Assembly: GCA_963737835.1 (NCBI GenBank)
Contig: CAVTUH010000001.1
Coordinates: forward strand, 3,348,001 to 3,412,000
Reading direction: 5' to 3'
Source: Palsa-1248 sp963737835
Lineage (GTDB): Bacteria; Gemmatimonadota; Gemmatimonadetes; Gemmatimonadales; Gemmatimonadaceae
DNA length: 64,000 bases
In this document: positions 9,330 through 17,433 of the stretch, piece after piece
How the letters are laid out: every line of letters starts with the position of its first letter
Position numbering within the stretch: position 1 is the first letter of the stretch
The notes under the pieces: generated by a model
Told to the model about the DNA's origin: nothing
The model's input: only the letters and a program-made list of their open reading frames with translations
Database searches by the model: none
Program-made: the position numbers and the translations under genes

Positions 9330-10160
9330 ATGCGTCACGTCCAGGTCTCGCGAGCTGGGCCAGTCGGCACGATCACCATCGACCGGCCGGAACGGTTCAA
9401 CTCTCTGGACGTCGCGACGGCGCAAGAGCTCCGCCGCGCGGGGCTCGAGTTGGCACGCGCACCGGACATTCAATGTGTTGTGCTCACCGGGTCGGGTGGC
9501 GTGTTCTGCAGCGGAGCCGATCTCAAATACGTACGGCAACGTGGGAACGCGGCCGACTTCGCGTACCTGCATCCGGATGGGACGCCGACGACTGGCGGCT
9601 ACGGCGAGAGCTTCAAGGAGATTCTCGAGTACATCCACAGCACGATTTCGGAGATCAAGCGAGCGCCCAAACCGTTCATCGCCGCGGTGGACGGCGTCGC
9701 CGCGGCGGGCGGGTTCGGACTTGCCATGTGCTGCGACCTCGTCTTTGCGTCGGAGCGCGCGACCTTCGAGTGGGCCTACCACAAGACCGGTCTGACGGGT
9801 GCCGAGAGCTCCACGTTCTTCCTGCCGAGGCTGATCGGACTCCGCCAAGCGATGGAGCTCGTGCTACTCAATCCGAGGCTCTCGGCTGGCGAGGCACTCC
9901 GCAGGGGACTCATCACAGGCGTGCTGCCGACAGCCGGGTTCCTGGACGAGGTGCTAGAGATCGCGCGGCGCGTGGCAGCGGGCCCGACGCAGGCGCAGGG
10001 CGTTGCCAAGGCACTCCTCAATCAGGCTGCGGGCGTCGATCAGCTCGACTATCACCTCGATCGCGAGTTGCAGGAGCTTGCGCGCATCGCCGACGGGCCA
10101 ACCTTTGCGGAGGGGCTAACCGCTTTTTTCGAGAAGCGGTCGCCGCTCTTCGAGAGGTAG
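9330..10160 (+). CDS. Enoyl-CoA hydratase/isomerase (crotonase) family protein
   Basis: A 276-residue crotonase-fold protein. The oxyanion-hole glycines are seen in CSGADLKYV near residue 60 and in AVDGVAAAGGFGLAMCCDLVFAS near residue 120; EWAYHKTGLTGAES follows at the position of the catalytic helix. The substrate cannot be told. The ATG at 9330 is preferred because the fold begins at once (VSRAGPVGTITIDRPERFNSL); a TTG at 9273 would add 19 low-complexity residues. It lies 63 bases after hypE on the same strand and may be the last gene of the hydrogenase transcript, though no role in hydrogenase maturation is known for this family. Confidence 0.85.
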   Translation: MRHVQVSRAGPVGTITIDRPERFNSLDVATAQELRRAGLELARAPDIQCVVLTGSGGVFCSGADLKYVRQRGNAADFAYLHPDGTPTTGGYGESFKEILEYIHSTISEIKRAPKPFIAAVDGVAAAGGFGLAMCCDLVFASERATFEWAYHKTGLTGAESSTFFLPRLIGLRQAMELVLLNPRLSAGEALRRGLITGVLPTAGFLDEVLEIARRVAAGPTQAQGVAKALLNQAAGVDQLDYHLDRELQELARIADGPTFAEGLTAFFEKRSPLFER

Positions 10161-10245
10161 GGGTAGAAGTAGAGGCGACCATCCACGCCGACCATCGTAC
10201 CTGATCCGTGAACGAGGATGCTACTAGCAACGTTCCGACGCGGCG

Positions 10246-10983
10246 ATGACCGACACCGCCCGCACGAACAGCTATGAAGACGCGGCTCGAGCCGAGGCGT
10301 ACGCCCAACTCGAGTTCGCCAATACCTACTACCTGGCATACAGGGATCTGCCAGACCTTATTCGCAAGCATGTCAGCGGACGTCGGGCGCTGGACTTTGG
10401 TTGCGGGACCGGACGGTCAACTCGCTTCGCGAAACGACTCGGCTTCGACGTGACGGGCGTCGACATCGCGCCGGAGATGATCGCAATGGCAACGCGACTC
10501 GACGCTGCGGGCGACTATCGCGTGATCACGGGCGACGGTCTGAGTGATTTGGGGGTCGGCACGTACGATCTTATCCTGTGTCTCTTTCCGTTCGACAACA
10601 TTGCGGGCTTCGACACAAAGGTGCATCTGTTCCACGACCTGGGCCTGCTGCTCCGCCCTGCGGGGACGATCATCAATGTCGTCTCGTCGCCCGAGATCTA
10701 TGTGCATGAATGGGCATCGTTTTCAACGAAGGATTATCCCGCCAATCGTCTGGCACGATCCGGGGACAAGGTGTGGTGCGTCACCACGGACTTCGCCGAC
10801 AGGCGACCCTGCGAGGACGAACTCTGTACCGACGAGTCCTATCGTGCGGTCTACGAGCGGGCTGGGTTGAGTGTGGTGGCAATGCACAAGCCCCTCGCCA
10901 CGGGTAAGGAACCATACAAATGGGTGACCGAGACGCACATCGCTCCGTGGGTGATTTATGTGCTGGCGCGAGGAGCCAGATAA
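10246..10983 (+). CDS. Class I SAM-dependent methyltransferase
   Basis: A 245-residue Rossmann-fold methyltransferase. Motif I is LDFGCGTGRSTRFAKRLG near residue 50, followed by VTGVDIAPEMIAMA (the acidic residue that binds the SAM ribose) and TYDLILCLFPFDNI as motif IV. The acceptor substrate is unknown. It sits 85 bases after the crotonase and is followed by a convergent transporter gene. The C-terminal portion (from about residue 150) has no recognisable feature. Confidence 0.85.
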   Translation: MTDTARTNSYEDAARAEAYAQLEFANTYYLAYRDLPDLIRKHVSGRRALDFGCGTGRSTRFAKRLGFDVTGVDIAPEMIAMATRLDAAGDYRVITGDGLSDLGVGTYDLILCLFPFDNIAGFDTKVHLFHDLGLLLRPAGTIINVVSSPEIYVHEWASFSTKDYPANRLARSGDKVWCVTTDFADRRPCEDELCTDESYRAVYERAGLSVVAMHKPLATGKEPYKWVTETHIAPWVIYVLARGAR

Positions 10984-11083
10984 GCTGACGGACGGGTGGT
11001 CGCGAACTGCTCGCCGGTGCCGCGCCGGACTGCAATGAGGTTTGGGAGGCCAGGCGAGAGGGAGAGGATGGAAGGATCGCCGC

Positions 11084-11779
11084 TCAGCTGACCGTTCCGA
11101 AGAGCAACCCGACGCCCGCGGTAACGCCCATTGCCAGGGCACCCCAGAACGTGACGCGCGTTGCGCCGATGATCACCCTTGCGCCGCCTGCGTGCGCAGC
11201 CAACCCGCCGAGCAGCGCGAGAAACGCCAGGGAAGTTCCTGCGACGAGCGGGATCAACCCGACCGCAGGGGAAGCGGCGGTGACCAAGATCGGCATCGCC
11301 GCCCCAACACCGAAGCTGGCGGCCGAGGTGAGCGCAGCCTGTATCGGACGCGCGCGCACGGTCTCTGAAATGCCGAGCTCGTCGCGGGCATGTGCCCCCA
11401 GCGCGTCGTGGGCCATCAGCTGGTCCGCGACCTGCTTCGCGAGTGAAACATCGAGTCCCCGAGCCACGTAGATCGCCGTCAATTCCTTGTGCTCACCCTT
11501 GTCGTCTGCCTTCAGTTCTGCGCCCTCGCGCTCGAGGTCCGCTTCTTCGGCGTCCGCCTGTGAATGCACGGACACGTACTCGCCGGCCGCCATCGACATC
11601 GCCCCAGCCACCAGGCCGGCCACTCCTGCGACGAGCACGTTGCTGTGGGTCGCGTTCGCAGCTGCGACGCCGAGCACGAGACTCGATGTTGAAAGGATGC
11701 CGTCGTTCGCGCCCAGTACGGACGCGCGGAGCCACCCGACGCGTTCCGTGCGGTGTTGTTCGATCTTGCCGCCACGCAT
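11084..11779 (-). CDS. VIT1/CCC1-family transporter
   Basis: Membrane transporter of the vacuolar iron transporter family, which moves Fe2+ or Mn2+ out of the cytosol. It has 231 residues. The first segment reads LRASVLGANDGILSTSSLVLGVAAA, a hallmark of the family; a second segment GLVAGAMSMAAGEYVSVHSQADAE continues into an acidic, charged region (about 70-130) that binds metal in homologues; three further hydrophobic segments close the protein. It lies convergent with the methyltransferase and is separated from the diguanylate cyclase by about 75 bases. Confidence 0.9.
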   Translation of the reverse strand: MRGGKIEQHRTERVGWLRASVLGANDGILSTSSLVLGVAAANATHSNVLVAGVAGLVAGAMSMAAGEYVSVHSQADAEEADLEREGAELKADDKGEHKELTAIYVARGLDVSLAKQVADQLMAHDALGAHARDELGISETVRARPIQAALTSAASFGVGAAMPILVTAASPAVGLIPLVAGTSLAFLALLGGLAAHAGGARVIIGATRVTFWGALAMGVTAGVGLLFGTVS

Positions 11780-11853
11780 GACTCACCTCTCCTCGATTGG
11801 CGAACTCAAATGGAAGCCGCCGTGCGTTTCGGAGCCCCGTCTGCGCTAGCACT

Positions 11854-12732
11854 TTAGCGTTTTGATCGCTTCATCTCGTAAAGGGGACGGTCGGCAGACT
11901 CGAGAAGTTGATGCAGTGTCGACCCGTCCTCCGGATAGACTGCCACGCCATAGCTGAAGGAGAGGGGCGGGTCTTCGCCATCGGCTGCCAGTCGGCTCGC
12001 CACCCGACGAGCGACGCTTCGAGCGCCTTCGGCGTTCGTGCCGGGGAAGATAACGGCGAACTCATCTCCTCCATGGCGCGCGGCGACGTCGACTGCCCGA
12101 CATTCGAGCCGCAGTGCATGCGCCACGCGGTACAGGGCGCGACTGCCCACGACGTGCCCCCGGCTATCATTGATCTTTTTCAATCCATCGAGGTCGAGCA
12201 GAAGCAGTGCGGACGAGCGACCAGTGCGCTGGGCCCACTTCGCTTCCGTTTCAAATCCATCCTGCAGCCGGCGGTAGTTGCCCAGGCCGGTGAGCGCATC
12301 GCTCAAGGCAAGCTCGCGCACGGCTTCTTCGAGTCGCGTGCGCTCGGTGATGTCCCGGATGACACACAGCACGAGCTGCTGCCCATCTTCTACACTGACA
12401 GGACTGAGCATGACATCGACTGGAAACTCGCGCCCGTCTCGGCGTCTACCATAGAGTGCGAGACCGGTGCCCATTGGCCGCAGTAGAGGTCGACCGGTGT
12501 ACTGGGCGCGATGCGCAATATGCAGCGAGCGAAGCCGCTCCGGGATGAGCAGCTCGACGGTGCTACCCAGCAACTCGCTGTAGCTGTAACCAAAGAGCGA
12601 TTCGGCTTGGGGATTCAGTTCGATGATGCGTCCCTCGCCATCGACTACGACGATCGCATCGGGCGAGCATTCGAAAAGCCTCTCGTAGAATGGTGCAGCT
12701 TCTGACGGTCGACCGTTACGGGAGGCACTCAC
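11854..12732 (-). CDS. PAS-GGDEF diguanylate cyclase
   Basis: Makes the second messenger c-di-GMP. A PAS domain (about residues 14-130: FECSPDAIVVVDGEG, LNPQAESLFGYSYSELLG) is followed by the GGDEF domain (about 140-290). The active motif HGGDEF is intact, and RAVD lies five residues before it, matching the RxxD product-inhibition site. No membrane segment is present. The open frame runs upstream of 12732, but that part overlaps the next gene; the GTG at 12732 (or a TTG 18 bases earlier) just after the upstream stop is the most reasonable start, so coupling to the 115-residue gene is likely. Confidence 0.85.
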   Translation of the reverse strand: MSASRNGRPSEAAPFYERLFECSPDAIVVVDGEGRIIELNPQAESLFGYSYSELLGSTVELLIPERLRSLHIAHRAQYTGRPLLRPMGTGLALYGRRRDGREFPVDVMLSPVSVEDGQQLVLCVIRDITERTRLEEAVRELALSDALTGLGNYRRLQDGFETEAKWAQRTGRSSALLLLDLDGLKKINDSRGHVVGSRALYRVAHALRLECRAVDVAARHGGDEFAVIFPGTNAEGARSVARRVASRLAADGEDPPLSFSYGVAVYPEDGSTLHQLLESADRPLYEMKRSKR

Positions 12733-12754
12733 GAGGGTTGCTGGCAAGCGGTGG

Positions 12755-13102
12755 CTACGATGCCAACACGCCGACCCCTGCGGGCCACGTATCGCATCGC
12801 GCCCGAGACGCACAGTCGACGTACGCCTCCGTCGCCCACCACGTTGCACGATCGAGCATGGTCGCGCGCAGCGCTTCTCCTCCGCCACTGGGCAGGCCAT
12901 CATCGACCGCCTTGGTGAGCGCGGTGAGCGTACGATTCAGTGGAATCCGAGCCTGGCGGAGGCTCTCAGTGAATTCCGACACGGCGACTCGGAGCAGGAA
13001 TGCGTCGTAGCCGCGGCCGATCTGCGCGCGCCGGATGGCGCGCACGAGCGAACCGCGGGCTTGATACAACGGCAAGGTCTGCCGTGGAGTGACGAGTGAC
13101 AT
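12755..13102 (-). CDS. Small helical protein of unknown function (paralogue of the 56968-57318 product)
   Basis: A 115-residue soluble protein with no recognised domain. It is predicted mostly helical and resembles the product of 56968-57318: both have an AV/AI-x-EF motif (VAVSEFTESLRQARI here, AAIGEFARNARHRGL there), then a leucine-rich helix ending in AVDD/AIDSS, then a C-terminal helix with E-A-Y-x-x-C (ATEAYVDC here). It sits directly upstream of the diguanylate cyclase on the same strand, 22 bases away, so a shared transcript is likely. Function cannot be assigned. Confidence 0.65.
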   Translation of the reverse strand: MSLVTPRQTLPLYQARGSLVRAIRRAQIGRGYDAFLLRVAVSEFTESLRQARIPLNRTLTALTKAVDDGLPSGGGEALRATMLDRATWWATEAYVDCASRARCDTWPAGVGVLAS

Positions 13103-13173
13103 TGGCCCCTCCTCTCAAATGCCGACGCCCCTATCGTGATGGCGCCCAAGGATCCCTCCGACACGAGTACAAC

Positions 13174-13332
13174 CTAGAGCGGTAGGCGCGGTGGCGGCGT
13201 CGGCGGATGTACCACCCTGCCGTCGGCGATCGCTTGACAGGCCTGTGCGGGGTTTCCCCGACCGATGTAGGCGACGACGATCGCGCGTCGGGGCAGTACG
13301 CGCTTGCCCTCGCAGTCAGCGATCCCGCGCAT
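13174..13332 (-). CDS. Possible 52-residue protein
   Basis: Short open frame starting MRGIADCEGKRVLPRRAIVVAYIGRG and ending in a proline-rich tail PPTPPPRLPL. The part RVLPRRAIVVAYIGRGNPAQACQAIADG has ordinary-looking protein composition and fills an otherwise empty stretch. No homology is recognised. There is no strong ribosome-binding site. This may be chance. Confidence 0.25.
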   Translation of the reverse strand: MRGIADCEGKRVLPRRAIVVAYIGRGNPAQACQAIADGRVVHPPTPPPRLPL

Positions 13333-13377
13333 GCGACTGTGATCAGCTAAAGCGCATTGGAGATCCTGTCGACAGGT

Positions 13378-13411
13378 ATATATCGAAAGCCGATAGCGGA
13401 AATCGATATAT
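13378..13411. promoter_or_regulatory. Perfect 9-bp inverted repeat, candidate operator
   Basis: The half-site atatatcga (13378-13386) is repeated inverted as tcgatatat (13403-13411) around a 16-base centre. It is AT-rich in a GC-rich region and lies about 140 bases upstream of the TauE/SafE gene. The shape recalls operators of ArsR/SmtB-type repressors, but no such regulator gene is adjacent. It could also overlap a promoter of the small gene on the minus strand. Confidence 0.5.
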
Positions 13412-13549
13412 TCTGCAACTGTGCAACACATGGTTGCGGAGCTCTGCGGCGAGCTCTTCGAGCCCCGGCGTCCGCGTCGCGCGTCCGGGATGTGCTCCGC
13501 ATCGGTGGCGCGTTCGTAGGGCGCCCGGCCTCGGCAGGAGGGCCAACGC

Positions 13550-14281
13550 GTGCTGTTCGGGGCACTGCTCGCACTCAGCGCCATTGTTGCTGGCGGCATT
13601 GCTGCCGTCACTGGCTTCGGTATCGGGAGTCTGCTCACGCCGGTTCTGGCACTCACCACGGGGACGAAGCTCGCGGTCGCCGCGATCGCCTTTCCGCATT
13701 TCGTCGGGACCGCGCAACGATTCTGGCTCCTGCGGCGCCACGTCGATCGACGCGTCCTCCTCGGGTTCGGCATCACGAGCGCGCTTGGCGGGCTCGCCGG
13801 CGCACTCCTCCACACACGCATCTCGAGCCGCGGGCTGGCCGTTGTCTTTGGTTGCTTGCTGATCTTCGCGGGTCTATCGCAGCTCACCGGCTGGGTCGAG
13901 CGGGTTCACTGGGGCCGGCGCGCCGCATGGCTTGCCGGATTGCTCTCCGGAACGTTCGGCGGCCTGGTCGGCAATCAAGGCGGCATACGCTCGGCGGCGA
14001 TGCTCGGCTTCGACGTGCCCAAAGAGTCGTTCGTCGCGACCGCCACGGCGATCGGGCTCTTTGTCGATGTGGCGCGGTTGCCGGTGTACCTGGCCGCGGA
14101 GGCGCGTGCCATCGCCCACGTGTGGCCCCTCCTCCTCGCGGCGACAGTCGGTGTGGTGATCGGCACCTCGCTCGGGACGCGCCTGCTGGGGCGTCTCCCG
14201 CAACGCACGTTCCGTCGCGTGATCGCGCTCCTCCTGATCACACTCGGACTGTATATGGCAATCGCGGGAGGCGAGGGGTGA
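13550..14281 (+). CDS. TauE/SafE-family membrane permease
   Basis: A 243-residue integral membrane protein of the sulfite/organosulfonate exporter family. The opening LSAIVAGGIAAVTGFGIGSLLTPVLAL and the repeat LLSGTFGGLVGNQGGIRSAAML are the paired glycine-rich motifs of the two halves; about seven hydrophobic segments are visible. The GTG start is supported by a strong AGGAGG site seven bases upstream. The substrate is not known. The inverted repeat at 13378-13411 may control it. Confidence 0.88.
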   Translation: MLFGALLALSAIVAGGIAAVTGFGIGSLLTPVLALTTGTKLAVAAIAFPHFVGTAQRFWLLRRHVDRRVLLGFGITSALGGLAGALLHTRISSRGLAVVFGCLLIFAGLSQLTGWVERVHWGRRAAWLAGLLSGTFGGLVGNQGGIRSAAMLGFDVPKESFVATATAIGLFVDVARLPVYLAAEARAIAHVWPLLLAATVGVVIGTSLGTRLLGRLPQRTFRRVIALLLITLGLYMAIAGGEG

Positions 14282-14380
14282 GCCGCTCGGTGCGCGCAGA
14301 GGAGTCATTCATGCCCGAGGAGGACGCCTCACATCGTTTCTCCGTGCCAGCCTGGTGAAGGCGGCGCAAGGACGTGACGC

Positions 14381-14980
14381 TCAGTGCGGTGTCGTGGGTG
14401 CCGCGGCACAGGCCGCGTTGTGTGCTGGATGCGGGGCTCCAAACGTCGCGTGCATCAGTGATGGACCGGGCTGCACGCCCAGAACCAGGATATACAAATC
14501 GCCATAATCGTCGGCGCAGATCTCTGGGATCGCAGGGCCGCCCAACGCGCGGATAACGGCAGGCACCGTGTTCTGGTGTCCGACAACGAGCGTCACGCCA
14601 CCGCTTCGGCGCACGGAATCGCTGACCGCAGCCACATAGCTCCTGGTGTTGCTGAGATCGATCGGAATCACGGTCGAGCGGAGTCCCAGGCGGTCGACCA
14701 ACGGCGCCGCAGTTTCCTGGGTCCGGCGAAACTGTGTCGTGATCACGCGCGTGACGTGCGCGTCGCCAAGCGCGTCGGCGAGGGCGGCAGCACGCGCACG
14801 GCCAGCGTCGCTGAGCGAGGGATCGTCACCGGCAGACGTCGCCCGCTCCCCGTGGCGGACGAGTAGCACGACCGATGAGGGCGACCCGGTCGGTGTCGCC
14901 GGACTTCTGGTGCAGCCGATAGCGACGAACGCAAGGGCGACCGCGCAATACAAAAGGCGAGTGAGCCGCACACCTGTCAT
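14381..14980 (-). CDS. Histidine phosphatase family lipoprotein
   Basis: A 199-residue branch-1 histidine phosphatase. A lipoprotein signal (RLLYCAVALAFVAIGC, with Cys near residue 23) suggests membrane attachment outside the cytoplasm. The catalytic motif VRHGERA and the second His in VVGHQNT are present, with TTQFRRTQETAAPL contributing the basic residues of the phosphate pocket. The ATG at 14980 gives the signal peptide directly; upstream codons of the open frame lack coding character. The substrate is unknown. Confidence 0.85.
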   Translation of the reverse strand: MTGVRLTRLLYCAVALAFVAIGCTRSPATPTGSPSSVVLLVRHGERATSAGDDPSLSDAGRARAAALADALGDAHVTRVITTQFRRTQETAAPLVDRLGLRSTVIPIDLSNTRSYVAAVSDSVRRSGGVTLVVGHQNTVPAVIRALGGPAIPEICADDYGDLYILVLGVQPGPSLMHATFGAPHPAHNAACAAAPTTPH

Positions 14981-15102
14981 CGGAACGCAGTCATGATCCC
15001 GTTTAATAGTTGTCGTGAATCTGATGCTGGATAGACTCGCCCGGATGCGGCGCCTGGCGCATTTATCGACGGTGCGTGACTCGTTGCCGCCGGCAGGACC
15101 GG

Positions 15103-15690
15103 TCACGGCTTGAGCCCCTGCATGATCGTACCTACGAGGTCGGCGATGAATTTCCGATCGTCTGCGGGTGCGGGGTCCTTGCCCACGACCTGACGAATGA
15201 AGACGCGCTGGAAGCATGGCCCGAACAGCAGCAGCGCGACGCTTGCCGGCGCCGCCCTCGCGTCGATACGGCCGGCAGCCTGCTCTTGCGCTACGTAATC
15301 TGCGATGAGCTGGAACGCCTCCTTCGGCCCGCGCCCCGGCTCGAGCTTGCGGTGGCGCTCAAGCAGCGCTGCGTCGCCGAGCAGGCATGCACCAAGGGGA
15401 ATGAGCTTCTCCGAGAATCGAATGCATGCGAGCGCGATGTCTTCGAGGTTTTTCTCGACCGGCCGGCTGGCGCGACGTGAGTGCGACACGGCATCGCGGA
15501 ATCGCGGTGCGTTTTCCATCACAACCGCGAGGATGATGTCTTCCTTGCTTCGGAAATGCTTGAAGAGCGTTCCTTCGGCGCAGTCAGCAGCGTGCGCGAG
15601 CTCCTTCGTCGTCAGGCGCGCGAGCCCGCCTGTCTCGAGAAGGCGCTGTGCCGCGTCGAGAATCCTTTGGCGTGTTCCGCTCGCGCTCAT
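15103..15690 (-). CDS. TetR-family transcriptional regulator
   Basis: A 195-residue repressor-type protein. The DNA-binding helix-turn-helix lies at about residues 8-55 (TRQRILDAAQRLLETGG, then TTKELAHAADCAEGTLFKHFRSKEDII). The C-terminal domain is helical, as in TetR ligand domains. The ATG at 15690 is the last good start before the helix-turn-helix. Possible targets are its own gene and the membrane protein at 15763-16146, which lies just upstream on the same strand. The ligand is unknown. Confidence 0.9.
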   Translation of the reverse strand: MSASGTRQRILDAAQRLLETGGLARLTTKELAHAADCAEGTLFKHFRSKEDIILAVVMENAPRFRDAVSHSRRASRPVEKNLEDIALACIRFSEKLIPLGACLLGDAALLERHRKLEPGRGPKEAFQLIADYVAQEQAAGRIDARAAPASVALLLFGPCFQRVFIRQVVGKDPAPADDRKFIADLVGTIMQGLKP

Positions 15691-15762
15691 GGAGTCCCCA
15701 GGGACCTCTCTACGCCGTGGCGACATTGGGCCAGCAGCTGCGCCGACAGGCACAATTCACCC

Positions 15763-16146
15763 TTAGGCGCGCGTCGTCAGCACGCGACCGGCGGCCGACA
15801 GACCCGCAACCTCGAGCAAGAGAAGAATGGCGACGCTGATCTTGAACGGGACCGTCCAGTCGCCGGTGCCCACGTCGAACACATTGTTCGGCCCCGCCAC
15901 AAAAAAGTGCTCGGAGCTCCCGATGACGAGCCCCACAGCGAACACGCCGATGAGGATAAACGATCCGATTTTCTGTCGCTGCATCCATAGCAAGGCCACC
16001 CCAACTAGCGTGAGCACGCCGGCGAAGGCCGCGATCCGCACAGACTCGGCGGGCGCCAATGCGGGGTTGAGCTTTTCGGCCAAATAGAGGTGCCACAGTG
16101 TGACGGCAAAATTCGCCACAGCCGCGGCCGATACAAAGGCTCTCAT
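15763..16146 (-). CDS. Small four-helix membrane protein
   Basis: A 127-residue integral membrane protein of unknown function. Four hydrophobic segments are visible: VSAAAVANFAVTLWHLYLAE, FAGVLTLVGVALLWMQ, FILIGVFAVGLVIGSSEHFF and FKISVAILLLLEVAGLSAA. The ATG at 16146 places the first helix at the N-terminus; the open frame continues upstream without coding character. It is likely co-transcribed with the tetR gene 72 bases downstream. Confidence 0.65.
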   Translation of the reverse strand: MRAFVSAAAVANFAVTLWHLYLAEKLNPALAPAESVRIAAFAGVLTLVGVALLWMQRQKIGSFILIGVFAVGLVIGSSEHFFVAGPNNVFDVGTGDWTVPFKISVAILLLLEVAGLSAAGRVLTTRA

Positions 16147-16420
16147 GGTTCCCGTCCTTCTCTGCGAGGAGGCTGCCGCCCGGACACGCAGCACAGTGAT
16201 GTGAGCACTCACTATACTACGCCCGGGGGGTCGGCCGCTGCAAGCATCAGCGCCGAAACCCTACACGGGCTCGGGAAAAGCCTGGCGGCAGCGGGTGAGC
16301 GAGACCATAGACTGCCTCATCGCGGGCGTCGCGCTGAACGTCGTATCCGGCGCGGCGGTACGTCCGGGGCAAGCGCGCGGCTTGGGGAACTCGTATCGAT
16401 CTTCAGGGACAGGGGGCGTT

Positions 16421-17407
16421 ATGTCGAATACAGCACCTGCTTTCGTTCCGCCTCTCATGGTCGAACCCCGCCGCGACGGGCGGAGGATTCTGCTCGCGGC
16501 CACTGTGGGCGAGACCGGGCGTCGTGCGGTCGCTCTGACCGATGCGATCGCGTCCCGCTGGGGGGCGGTCGTATCGGTGGTGGGCGCTGGCGTCCCGCAG
16601 CGTGGTCCGAGTACGCCGCATCACGCCCCAGGCGCACCGATCGTCCATCCATCTGCTGCAGAAGCCAGGTTGTGGAAGCTCCGCGGCGAGCTCGCTGAAG
16701 AGTTGCGCGAGGTCGCATCCGATTCCGCCTGTTGGTCGGGAGAGATGCTCGAGACGGACTTCGAAGCCGCCATTGCGGTCGAGCTCCGCCACCACCAGCC
16801 GGACCTCCTCGTCGTCTCTGCAGCGGCACCGGAGAGCGCGGAGCGAGGACTCGGGCTCGACGAGATAATCACGGTGCTGCGTTACGCGCGAGCGCCCGTG
16901 CTTGTAGTCCCTGCAGCTGGCGACGCGGTCGCCGCGCATTGCGGGGGACCGGGCAGCGACTTAACGCGCGCGGTCGTTGCGACTGACTTCGGAGAGGTGG
17001 CGGAGCGAGCCGGGCAGGCGGTGCTCACCATCCTCGCCCGACCGGCGGCGCTCCTCCTCGCACACGTGGAGCCACCTGCGATCTCGCCAGTGCTTGGCGA
17101 TCCCGACCGTCACACAGCTGCATATCGGGCGGCACTCCCCGCGCAGTTCATGCGAGCCAGGGCGTCGCTCACGAGTCGAACCGGATTCGCGCCGGCCAGC
17201 ATTGACAGTGAGGTTTTGTCCGGCGAACCGGCTGCGGCATTGCGGACTGCCGCCATTCGATGGAACGCCGATGTGATCGCTGTCGGGGTAAAACAATTCT
17301 CCAAGCTCACGGAACGGATCCTGGGATCGGTGACCAAAGGCCTGCTGCGGGCAGCGCTTGGTGGGGCGGCGGAATCGCGGGAGCCAGTTTTACTCGTGGT
17401 GCCGTAG
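16421..17407 (+). CDS. Tandem universal stress protein
   Basis: Two Usp domains in one 328-residue chain (about 15-155 and 170-328). The first has VVSVVGAGVPQ, DLLVVSAAAPE and APVLVVPA; the second has AVVATDFGEVAERA, LLLAHVEPPA and DVIAVGVKQF. The ATP-binding signature of the second domain is only partial (G-V-K where G-S-H-G is usual, then ERILGSVTKGLL), so ATP binding is uncertain. AGGGGG lies upstream of the ATG at 16421. It is one of three tandem Usp proteins in the window and is followed after 26 bases by an ABC exporter. Confidence 0.88.
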   Translation: MSNTAPAFVPPLMVEPRRDGRRILLAATVGETGRRAVALTDAIASRWGAVVSVVGAGVPQRGPSTPHHAPGAPIVHPSAAEARLWKLRGELAEELREVASDSACWSGEMLETDFEAAIAVELRHHQPDLLVVSAAAPESAERGLGLDEIITVLRYARAPVLVVPAAGDAVAAHCGGPGSDLTRAVVATDFGEVAERAGQAVLTILARPAALLLAHVEPPAISPVLGDPDRHTAAYRAALPAQFMRARASLTSRTGFAPASIDSEVLSGEPAAALRTAAIRWNADVIAVGVKQFSKLTERILGSVTKGLLRAALGGAAESREPVLLVVP

Positions 17408-17433
17408 CCGAGTGTCGCAGATCAGCGGCCCCG

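Noticed and set aside
10052..10339. Minus-strand open frame with DGRLYFYPYL
   Set aside because: Overlaps the crotonase and methyltransferase genes; the composition is that of a shadow frame.
10984..11083. Terminator between the convergent methyltransferase and VIT genes
   Set aside because: No stem followed by a T run could be made.
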